Shown one piece after another: positions 57,887 through 64,000 of a stretch of DNA of 64,000 nt (its first letter is position 1; every line of letters begins with the position of its first letter). The stretch covers positions 144,501 through 208,500 of the forward strand of contig JAMYFF010000007.1 of the NCBI GenBank assembly GCA_024128875.1, in the 5' to 3' direction. The translations under genes were made by a program, and so were the position numbers. Origin of the DNA: Salinilacustrithrix flava (GTDB taxonomy: Bacteria; Actinomycetota; Acidimicrobiia; Acidimicrobiales; Salinilacustritrichaceae). The notes beneath the pieces were generated by a model. It was not told the origin of the DNA, made no database searches, and saw only the letters and a list, made by a program, of their open reading frames with translations.

Positions 57887-58852
57887 TCAGAGCTCCCGGC
57901 GCCAGGGCGGGTCGGCACCCACCCGGCTGCACGCGATGCCGGCGGCCTCGACGGCGAACGTCAGGGCGGTGTGCCACCAGTGCTCGTCGAGGCCGGCCAG
58001 CGCCGTGCGGTCCGTGACGCCGTGGGCGGCGAAGGCCGCGAGCATGGCTCCCGCGAAGGTGTCGCCGGCGCCCACCGTGTCCACCACGTCAACCTCGCGG
58101 TCCGGCACGACCTCGATCACGCCGGCGGCGCACACCACGGCCGCACCCCTCGCGCCACGCGTGATCACGATCGCGGCCGGCACGTCGTCACCCCCACCCT
58201 GCTCGTCCCCGGTGGGCTGCAGCCAGCGGTGTGCGAGGTCGATGGGGTCGACGCCGGGCTCCAACCACTCGATGTCGGCTGCGCTCAGCTTCACGACGTC
58301 GACGAGCCCGAGCCACCGATCGAGCCGGGCCAGGTAGCGCTGCCGCCCGCCTGCGACCGAGGGCCGAGGGTTCGGGTCGAGGTGCACGAGGGTGCGGTGA
58401 CGGGCCGCCGCCAGGAGCGCCTCGATCCGCGAGGCCGCCGGCTCGAGCACGAGGGCCATCGAACCGCTCACGTGCAGCACGCCGGTGTCGGCGGGCAGGT
58501 GCAGATCGATCGTGCGCGCCGACACGGTGGTGGTGCCGGCGACGTGGAAGGCGAAGGCGGGCTCGGCGTCGTCGGGCCCCTGGGTGACCACGGCGAGCGT
58601 GGTGGGCTCGGTGGTGATCGGACAGGTCCGCCAGGACACGTGGGACTCGTCGAGGTGCTCCCGGAGCAGCTGGCCGAACCGGTCGTCGGAGAGGACCCCG
58701 AGGAAGCTGGTCGGCGCACCGAGGCGGCCGGCGGCGACGGCTGCGTTGTACGGCGATCCGCCCGGCGCCGCGTGCCAGGTGCGACCGGAGTCGTCGGCGG
58801 CGATGAGGTCGACGAGGGCTTCGCCGCAGCAGACGACGCGTGGTGAGGTCAC
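57887..58852 (-). CDS. PfkB family carbohydrate kinase (fructokinase-like)
   Basis: 321 residues. CGEALVDLIAADDSGRTWHA and APGGSPYNAAVAAGRLGAPT are the PfkB N-terminal signature; VDTVGAGDTFAGAMLAAFAA carries the catalytic Asp and anion hole. The sugar is probably fructose or a related ketose, but specificity is not decidable. GTG 58852 is favoured over GTG 58891, which would start inside a putative operator; a CACCCT lies 6 nt upstream. Divergent from a solute-binding lipoprotein gene. Confidence 0.88.
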   Translation of the reverse strand: MTSPRVVCCGEALVDLIAADDSGRTWHAAPGGSPYNAAVAAGRLGAPTSFLGVLSDDRFGQLLREHLDESHVSWRTCPITTEPTTLAVVTQGPDDAEPAFAFHVAGTTTVSARTIDLHLPADTGVLHVSGSMALVLEPAASRIEALLAAARHRTLVHLDPNPRPSVAGGRQRYLARLDRWLGLVDVVKLSAADIEWLEPGVDPIDLAHRWLQPTGDEQGGGDDVPAAIVITRGARGAAVVCAAGVIEVVPDREVDVVDTVGAGDTFAGAMLAAFAAHGVTDRTALAGLDEHWWHTALTFAVEAAGIACSRVGADPPWRREL

Positions 58853-58875
58853 CGGGTCAGGGTGCCAGACTCGAA

Positions 58876-58891
58876 TTGACTGGTCGGTCAA
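58876..58891. promoter_or_regulatory. TTGAC-N6-GTCAA inverted repeat
   Basis: TTGACTGGTCGGTCAA: 5-bp arms with a 6-nt centre, resembling operators of TetR-family repressors. It lies in the 87-bp gap between the sugar kinase and the binding protein genes. Confidence 0.45.
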
Positions 58892-58902
58892 GTAGCAGCC
58901 AG

Positions 58903-58927
58903 CGTTGTTGACACACTGTCAACAACG
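58903..58927. promoter_or_regulatory. 25-bp inverted repeat, 11-bp perfect arms
   Basis: CGTTGTTGACA, a 3-nt CAC centre, then the exact complement. It ends directly at the Shine-Dalgarno (AGAAGGA, 58928-58934) of the binding-protein gene. In DNA it would be a strong dimer operator containing a TTGACA -35 look-alike; in RNA it would form a hairpin just before the ribosome site. Confidence 0.6.
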
Positions 58928-58939
58928 AGAAGGAATGCT

Positions 58940-60646
58940 GTGACGAACACGACTTCGACGCGGGGGTGGCTCCGGGCGCTCGCGCTCGTGCTGGGCCTCG
59001 CGATGGTCGCCGCCGCCTGCGGCGGCGGGGACGAGACGACGTCCACCGACACCGACACCGGCGACGGCGCGACCGGTACCGGCGGCGTGGAGGACTCGGT
59101 GCCGGACGCGCCCGAGGGCGACCCGACCCCGGGTGGCGAGCTCACCTACGCCCTCGAGGCCGAGACCAACGGCGGCTTCTGCCTCGCCGAGGCCCAGCTG
59201 GCCATCTCGGGCATGCAGGTCGCCGCCACCATCTACGACACCCTCACCAAGCCCGACGCCGACGGCCAGATCCAGCCCCACCTGGCCGAGTCGGTCGAGC
59301 CCAACGAGGACTTCACCTCCTGGACCATCACGCTCCCCGAGGGCGTGACCTTCCACGACGGCACCCCCCTCGACGCCCAGGTCGTCGCCAACAACATCGA
59401 CGCCTACCGCGGCGCCTACGAGAACCGCAGCCCGCTGCTGTTCCGCTTCGTGTTCCAGGACGTGGGCTCGGTCCAGGTCGTGGACCCGCTCACCGTCCAG
59501 GTCGACATGACCCGTCCGTGGTCCTCCTTCGACTGGGCGCTCTACGGCTCGAACCGCATCGGGATCATGGGCCAGGCCCAGCTCGACAGCGACGACTGCG
59601 GCAACGAGCTCGTCGGCACCGGCCCGTTCCAGCTCGAGAGCTGGACCGTGAGCGAGGAGCTCGTCACCGTCAAGAACGCGGACTACTGGCGCACGGATGC
59701 CGACGGCACCCAGCTGCCCTACCTCGATCGGATCACCTACCAGCCGATCCCCGAGGTCGCCAGCCGCGTGAACGCCCTCGAGTCCGGACAGGTGGACGTG
59801 ATCCACACCTCCGACACCGAGCAGATCGCCCAGCGCCTGCAGCCGCTCGCCGAGGGCGACCAGATCGAGCTGCTCGCGACCGACGACTACAGCGAGGTCA
59901 ACTACCTCATGCTGAACACGGACGCGGCGCCGTTCGACAACAAGGACGCTCGCCTGGCCCTGGCCCACGCGCTCGACCGCCAGCTGCTGATCGACGTGCG
60001 CGGCTCGGGCCTCGGCTCCGTGGCCAACGGCCCGTTCCCCGAGGACGTCCCCGGCCACGTCGCCGACCCCGGCTTCCCCCAGTACGACCTGGCCAAGGCT
60101 CAGGAGCACGCCGCCGCCTACGAGGAGGCCACGGGCGAGCAGCTGTCGTTCTCCTACACCTTCGTGTCCACCGAGTCCGGCCAGCTGACGGCCCAGGAGA
60201 TCCAGACCCAGCTGGCCGACGCCGGCATCGACATCAGCCTGTCCCCCGCCGGCGACCAGGCGACCACCATCAACAAGGCGCTGGCCGGCGACTTCCAGGC
60301 CATGGCCTTCCGCAACCACCCCGGCACCGACCCGGACCGGGAGAACAACTGGTGGTACACGGGCTCGCCCGTGAACTTCGGTCGCATCGCCGATCCCGAG
60401 ATGGACCGCCTGCTCGACGAGGGCCGCGAGACCGGCCCGGGCGAGGCGCGCGACGCCATCTTCCAGGACCTGACCCGGCGCTTCGCCGAGGAGGTCTACA
60501 ACGTGTGGCTCTCCACCGCCGTGTGGGCGATCGCCACCCAGTCCGACGTGCACAACGTCCTCGGCTACGGCCCCGAGGCCGGCAGCGACGCCTTCCCCGG
60601 CGTCGCCACCGGCCATGACGTCGCCGGCATCTGGGTGAGCCGGTGA
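58940..60646 (+). CDS. family 5 (peptide/nickel/sugar-type) ABC solute-binding lipoprotein
   Basis: 568 residues. Signal with lipobox MVAAAC (Cys near 28), then a Gly/Thr/Asp linker. SBP_bac_5 landmarks: GGELTYALEAETNGGF, HLAESVEPNEDFTSWTITLP, GVTFHDGTPLDAQVVANNID, VGTGPFQLESWTVSEELVTV and ALAHALDRQLLIDVRGSGLG. These bind oligopeptides, or in some cases sugars, nickel or other ligands. No permease or ATPase gene follows: a 12-bp-arm terminator comes next. GTG 58940 with a good Shine-Dalgarno. Confidence 0.9.
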   Translation: MTNTTSTRGWLRALALVLGLAMVAAACGGGDETTSTDTDTGDGATGTGGVEDSVPDAPEGDPTPGGELTYALEAETNGGFCLAEAQLAISGMQVAATIYDTLTKPDADGQIQPHLAESVEPNEDFTSWTITLPEGVTFHDGTPLDAQVVANNIDAYRGAYENRSPLLFRFVFQDVGSVQVVDPLTVQVDMTRPWSSFDWALYGSNRIGIMGQAQLDSDDCGNELVGTGPFQLESWTVSEELVTVKNADYWRTDADGTQLPYLDRITYQPIPEVASRVNALESGQVDVIHTSDTEQIAQRLQPLAEGDQIELLATDDYSEVNYLMLNTDAAPFDNKDARLALAHALDRQLLIDVRGSGLGSVANGPFPEDVPGHVADPGFPQYDLAKAQEHAAAYEEATGEQLSFSYTFVSTESGQLTAQEIQTQLADAGIDISLSPAGDQATTINKALAGDFQAMAFRNHPGTDPDRENNWWYTGSPVNFGRIADPEMDRLLDEGRETGPGEARDAIFQDLTRRFAEEVYNVWLSTAVWAIATQSDVHNVLGYGPEAGSDAFPGVATGHDVAGIWVSR

Positions 60647-60648
60647 TC

Positions 60649-60684
60649 GGTGGCGGGCGGCTGCTCCCCCGGCCGCCCGCCACC
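60649..60684 (+). terminator. terminator hairpin, 12-bp arms
   Basis: GGTGGCGGGCGG and CCGCCCGCCACC with a 12-nt loop, starting at the stop of the binding-protein gene. It shows the gene is monocistronic. Confidence 0.7.
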
Positions 60685-60717
60685 CCATCTCCCTGGGGCG
60701 ACCGCCCCGTTGCTCGC

Positions 60718-60723
60718 TAGCGT
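60718..60723 (+). promoter_or_regulatory. -10 element for leaderless YczE-like gene
   Basis: TAGCGT on the plus strand, 6 nt before GTG 60730. Confidence 0.6.
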
Positions 60724-60729
60724 CGCCTG

Positions 60730-61365
60730 GTGCTCCCCCCGCTCCCCCCACCACGCCTGACCCGGCTCGTCCGGTGCGTCTTCGGCCTGGTGCTGCTCGG
60801 CGTGGGCCTCGGGCTGGTCGTCGCCGCCGACCTCGGTGCCGCCCCGTGGGACGTGCTCCACCAGGGCCTGTCCGAGCGGCTGGGCATCACGATCGGCACC
60901 GCCAGCATCGGCGTCGGCATCGTGATCCTCCTGGCCTGGATCCCGCTGCGGGAGAAGCCCGGCGTCGGCACCGTGCTCAACGTGTTCGTGATCGGCGCCA
61001 CCATGGACCTCACGCTGGCGGTCGTCGACCGCCCGGACCCGCTGTGGGTCCAGGTCGCCTTCTTGGTCCTCGGCGTGTGGCTGTGGGGTCCGGGCTCCGG
61101 CCTCTACATCGGCTCCGGTCTCGGCTCGGGCCCCCGCGACGGGGTCATGACCGGCCTCGCCCGCCGGGGCCTGCGGGTCGGGCGCGTCCGGTCCGCCATC
61201 GAGGTCGTCGCCCTCAGCGTCGGCGTCCTGCTCGGCGGCACCATCGGCATCGGCACGCTGGTGTTCGCCATCGGGGTCGGACCGAACGTGGCGTGGTGGC
61301 TGCCCCGCCTCGACATGCGCGGCGGAGCTGCTCCCCGGCGACGGCTCCGCCCGGCTCGCGCCTGA
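60730..61365 (+). CDS. YczE/YyaS/YitT family membrane protein
   Basis: 211 residues with about five helices. Typical YczE features: FGLVLLGVGLGLVVAADLGA then APWDVLHQGLSERLGITIGT, and GSGLGSGPRDGVMTGLARRG. In Bacillus, YczE is needed for surfactin and plantazolicin production; its molecular function is unclear. GTG 60730 is leaderless. Convergent with an SGNH lipoprotein. Confidence 0.88.
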   Translation: MLPPLPPPRLTRLVRCVFGLVLLGVGLGLVVAADLGAAPWDVLHQGLSERLGITIGTASIGVGIVILLAWIPLREKPGVGTVLNVFVIGATMDLTLAVVDRPDPLWVQVAFLVLGVWLWGPGSGLYIGSGLGSGPRDGVMTGLARRGLRVGRVRSAIEVVALSVGVLLGGTIGIGTLVFAIGVGPNVAWWLPRLDMRGGAAPRRRLRPARA

Positions 61366-61371
61366 GGCGGG

Positions 61372-62022
61372 TCAGAGGCCGCAGTGCCGGCGGGTCCGGT
61401 CGACGACGAAGGCCGCGAAGGCCTCCTTGCCCGCCTCGGTGTGGTGCACGCCGTCCTCGGCGTACCAGTACGGCTTGTCGGCCGCGTAGCTGTCCCAGTC
61501 CGCGATCCGGACGCCCCGCGCCGGCGCCAGGGCGCGGATCCCGGCGACGACGGCCGCCGTGTCGGGGTCGGTGTAGGACACCTTGTCGTCGCCGATGCCC
61601 GGATGTCGGACCGAGGCAGGCAGCACCCACACCGTGCAGCGCCCCTCGGGCCACGCCCAGTCGAGGGTCGCGGCGACCTGGGCAGCGTCGCGGTCGGTCC
61701 ACCCGCCGATCGCGTTCATGTGCCCTGAGGAGATGACCACCACGTCCGGTGCTTGCCGGCCTTCGTCGCCCCACACCTGATCCCTGATCCGCTCGGCGGA
61801 CCAGCCGATCTCGGTGCCCGGGTACGTCGCCCCGGCGGTGCGCAGGCCGCTGCGGTAGAAGCCCCACGACACGAGCGCATCGCTGTCCCAGATCACCGAG
61901 TCCCCGGTGTGGAACACCCGCGGGCCGGTGCCGCTGCTGTACGGCACCGGCTGGCAGGCGGCCAGGAGCACCGCAGCGGCGAGCGCCGCTGCGATGCGCG
62001 CCATGCGCCGCACGGCGATCAT
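61372..62022 (-). CDS. SGNH/GDSL-like hydrolase lipoprotein
   Basis: 216 residues. Lipobox LLAAC at 19-23. The SGNH blocks are present in divergent form: GDS at 40-42 (VFHTGDSVIWDSDAL), ISSGHMNAIGG where block III usually has GxND, and DGVHHTEAG with Asp190/His193. Such lipid-anchored hydrolases often deacylate sugars or lipids outside the membrane; the substrate is unknown. A GGGAGGG Shine-Dalgarno is 5 nt before ATG 62022. It follows the acyl-CoA dehydrogenase by 18 nt. Confidence 0.82.
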   Translation of the reverse strand: MIAVRRMARIAAALAAAVLLAACQPVPYSSGTGPRVFHTGDSVIWDSDALVSWGFYRSGLRTAGATYPGTEIGWSAERIRDQVWGDEGRQAPDVVVISSGHMNAIGGWTDRDAAQVAATLDWAWPEGRCTVWVLPASVRHPGIGDDKVSYTDPDTAAVVAGIRALAPARGVRIADWDSYAADKPYWYAEDGVHHTEAGKEAFAAFVVDRTRRHCGL

Positions 62023-62040
62023 GACCCTCCCGGTTGCTGT

Positions 62041-63306
62041 TCAGGCGAGCAGGGCTCGCGCGATGTGGGTGATCTGGATCTCGTCGGTGCCAGCGTAGAT
62101 CTGCAGGACCTTGGCGTCACGGGCCAGCTGCTCGACCTGGTACTCGGACATGTAGCCGTTGCCGCCGAAGATCTGGACGGCCTCGAGGGCGACCTCGGTT
62201 GCGGCCCGGGCCGAGTACAGCTTCATGGCCGACGCCTCGGCCAGCGTCATCGCCATCTCCTCGCCCCGCGCGGCCGCGGCCTGCGACTCGATGGTGCGGA
62301 ACACCAGGTTCTGCACGTTGAGGCGAGCCACCTCCATGCGGGCCAGCTTCTCCTGGATCAGCTGGAACTGGCCGATGGGCTGGCCGAACTGGACGCGGTC
62401 CTTGGCGTACTCCACCGACAGCTCGAGGCACTTCTCGATCATGCCGAGGGCCATGGCGGCCACGCCGGCCCGCTCCATGAGGAACGTGGCCTTGGCGCCC
62501 TCGCGACCGCCCTTGGGCATGTCCTCGGTCTCGCCGATGAGGCGGTCGATGCCGACGCGCACGTCGTCGAGGAACAGCTCGCCGGTTGGGCTCGAGTGCA
62601 TGCCCATCTTGCGCAGCGGCTTGGACTGCTCGAGGCCGGGCATCCCGGAGTCGAGGACGAAGGACAGGACCTTGCGCTCCTCGGGCGGGTTGCCCTCGTC
62701 GAGCTTGCAGATGAAGACGATGGTGTCGGCGTAGGGCCCGTTGGTGATGAAGGTCTTGGACCCGTTGAGCACGTACTCGTCCCCGTCGCGGCGGGCGGTG
62801 GCCTTCATCGACCCGAAGGCGTCGGAGCCCGAGCCCGGCTCGGTGATGGCCCAGGCGCCGATCTTGTCCAACGTCAGCAGGTCGAGCGCCCAGCGCTCCT
62901 TCTGGCGGATCGTGCCCTTGGACGTGATGGCCGAGGCCGTGAGGCCGGTGGACACCCCCATGGCGGTGACCAGACCCGGGCTGTAGCGGCACAGCTCGAT
63001 GATGGGGATCATCGTGATCGAGCCGTCACCACCACCACCGCCGCCCTCGCCGCCGGGCTTCTCCTTGGTCGGGGGCTCCTCGCCCTTGGCGATGGCCTCC
63101 TCGACCGACTTCTCGAACTCGATCTGGCGCTTGAAGCGCTCCCTCGCCATCGTGTCCATGCCGAACGTGCTGTAGAGCTTGCGCAGCACGTCGTAGGGCG
63201 GGGTGTCGCCGAACTCGAGCTCGTCGCGCCGGGGTGCGACCTCGGCCTCGACGAACTGGCGGACGGCGTCTCGCACCATCTGCTGCTCTTCGGTCCACTG
63301 GATCAT
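62041..63306 (-). CDS. acyl-CoA dehydrogenase with charged Gly-rich insert
   Basis: 421 residues. FAD signature AWAITEPGSGSDAFGSMKAT, FGQPIGQFQ, and IFGGNGYMSEYQVEQLARDA near the end. The catalytic Glu is Glu278 in FLMERAGVA, as in isovaleryl-CoA dehydrogenase, since the medium-chain position reads IYAGTDEIQ. Between helices of the N-terminal domain, residues ~56-98 form an insert of charged residues and a glycine run (KPGGEGGGGGGDGS) absent from standard enzymes. ATG overlaps the yceH stop (ATGA). Confidence 0.92.
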   Translation of the reverse strand: MIQWTEEQQMVRDAVRQFVEAEVAPRRDELEFGDTPPYDVLRKLYSTFGMDTMARERFKRQIEFEKSVEEAIAKGEEPPTKEKPGGEGGGGGGDGSITMIPIIELCRYSPGLVTAMGVSTGLTASAITSKGTIRQKERWALDLLTLDKIGAWAITEPGSGSDAFGSMKATARRDGDEYVLNGSKTFITNGPYADTIVFICKLDEGNPPEERKVLSFVLDSGMPGLEQSKPLRKMGMHSSPTGELFLDDVRVGIDRLIGETEDMPKGGREGAKATFLMERAGVAAMALGMIEKCLELSVEYAKDRVQFGQPIGQFQLIQEKLARMEVARLNVQNLVFRTIESQAAAARGEEMAMTLAEASAMKLYSARAATEVALEAVQIFGGNGYMSEYQVEQLARDAKVLQIYAGTDEIQITHIARALLA

Positions 63307-63977
63307 GTCGGGGGGATCTCCTCGGTGGTGTGGTCTGGATCTGTGAGCAGCGCCTCGAGCGCGGCCACCCGGTCCTCCAGTTCGGCGACCCGGGCCAACA
63401 ACCCTTCCGCGTCTCTCGTTGCCGGTGCGGGCGTGACAGCCGTGGGAGCCGGCAGGCGTTCGTCGGGACCGTCGCCGAGCAGGTGGGCCCAGCGGGTCTC
63501 CTTCTGGCCGGGCTGGCGCGGCAGGTGGACCACGACGGGGTCGGTGCGGGCGGCGAGGCCCTCGAGCGTGGTGGCCACCTCGTCGTTGGAGGCGAAGGCG
63601 TGGGCCCGCTCGGTGCGGGTGCGCAGCTCGTTCAGGGTCTGCGGGCCCCGCAGCAGCAGGGCGGTGACGACGGCGAGCTCGCCGGCATCGAGGCCGAGGC
63701 GCTCGTCGAGGACGTGGCGGAACTTGGTGCTGCGCGCCCCGTGGCTGGCGTAGACGAAGCGCACGAGGTGGCGGGCCTTCAGCTCGTCCAGCGCGGCCTG
63801 GATCTCGCCCTCGGTGTGGTCGGTGACCGGCTCGCGGTTGTTCTTCTGGTTGCAGGCCGTCTGCAGACCCCGCAGCGTCATCGGGTACGTGTCGGGCACG
63901 GTGGCGGCCTTCTCGGCCAGGGCGCCGAGCACCCGTTGCTGGATCGGGGTGAGGGGACCCTCGAGCGCCTCGGCCAT
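63303..63977 (-). CDS. YceH family (DUF480) protein
   Basis: 224 residues. Two winged-helix units: LTPIQQRVLGALAEKAATVP, DTYPMTLRGLQTACNQKNNR and EPVTDHTEGEIQAALDELKA for the first, AVVTALLLRGPQTLNELRTR for the second, then a C-terminal coiled coil (RVAELEDRVAALEALLTD). DUF480 proteins are presumed DNA-binding; function unknown. ATG 63977 lies 6 nt after TAGGGT. Coupled to the downstream acyl-CoA dehydrogenase. Confidence 0.9.
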   Translation of the reverse strand: MAEALEGPLTPIQQRVLGALAEKAATVPDTYPMTLRGLQTACNQKNNREPVTDHTEGEIQAALDELKARHLVRFVYASHGARSTKFRHVLDERLGLDAGELAVVTALLLRGPQTLNELRTRTERAHAFASNDEVATTLEGLAARTDPVVVHLPRQPGQKETRWAHLLGDGPDERLPAPTAVTPAPATRDAEGLLARVAELEDRVAALEALLTDPDHTTEEIPPT

Positions 63978-63983
63978 GGGCCG

Positions 63984-63989
63984 ACCCTA
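63984..63989 (-). promoter_or_regulatory. -10 element for leaderless yceH
   Basis: TAGGGT on the minus strand, 6 nt before ATG 63977, at the window edge. Confidence 0.55.
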
Positions 63990-64000
63990 GGTCGATGGCG

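Overview
This window is a GC-rich, gene-dense chromosomal segment from an actinobacterium. The evidence is mycothiol ligase mshC, an F420-dependent NADP reductase (npdG), the phosphatidylinositol mannoside genes pgsA/patA/pimA, an InhA-type enoyl reductase, an LPRTG sortase substrate and a bifunctional Rel. I see no tRNA, rRNA, CRISPR array, prophage or insertion sequence. The order of core genes, from thrS and its HIT partner through pgsA-acyltransferase-pimA, pdxS-pdxT-yebC, ruvCAB, secDF, rel, hisS-aspS and rarA to alaS, follows the order I recall for the Mycobacterium tuberculosis Rv2614c-Rv2555c region. Acyl-CoA dehydrogenases and Asp23/AmaP genes would fit a deep branch such as Acidimicrobiia (Iamia/Ilumatobacter-like); that placement is inference.

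Layout. 1-7.0 kb: alaS (partial), rarA, an amino-acid dehydrogenase, an unknown membrane protein, and hisS-aspS. 7.2-9.7 kb: an envelope-stress cluster on the plus strand (J-domain protein, DUF2273, two Asp23-type proteins, DUF6286-like, AmaP). 9.7-17.6 kb: a minus-strand run queA-tgt-yajC-secD-secF-RDD, then rel. 17.7-19.0 kb: an ECF sigma factor with a membrane-spanning tail plus a tiny secreted protein, set between queA and ruvCAB. 19.0-28.5 kb: ruvCAB, an ABC-2 exporter, pdxS-pdxT-yebC-peroxiredoxin-ABC-F, and a catalytically dead M48-like protein. 28.7-30.5 kb: a large Leu-rich LPRTG surface protein. 30.5-33.2 kb: pgsA-patA-pimA. 33.3-40.0 kb: a DinB-like protein, a PAS-GAF-PP2C phosphatase divergent from a B12-binding photoreceptor-like protein, and a glycine-betaine importer. 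40.3-42.8 kb: thrS-HIT. 42.9-48.9 kb: a CorA-like orphan, DoxX, PlsC, npdG-mshC and fabI. 49.0-56.6 kb: an APH-type kinase, two M23 peptidases around a CNNM/CorC pair, an ABC ATPase and an SRPBCC protein. 56.7-64 kb: two acyl-CoA dehydrogenases, a sugar kinase divergent from a solute-binding lipoprotein, a YczE protein, an SGNH lipoprotein and YceH.

Two patterns organise the window. First, at least 18 genes start 6-8 nt downstream of a TANNNT -10 hexamer with no Shine-Dalgarno, so leaderless transcription is the main mode for first genes of operons, and it fixes several start codons. Second, accessory modules sit inside otherwise conserved core neighbourhoods (between thrS-HIT and pgsA, between ruvCAB and queA, between rel and hisS). 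The most interesting candidate system is the divergent pair at 33.8-36.4 kb: a stand-alone B12 domain carrying the W-x9-EH signature of the CarH light sensor, next to a PAS-GAF-PP2C phosphatase.
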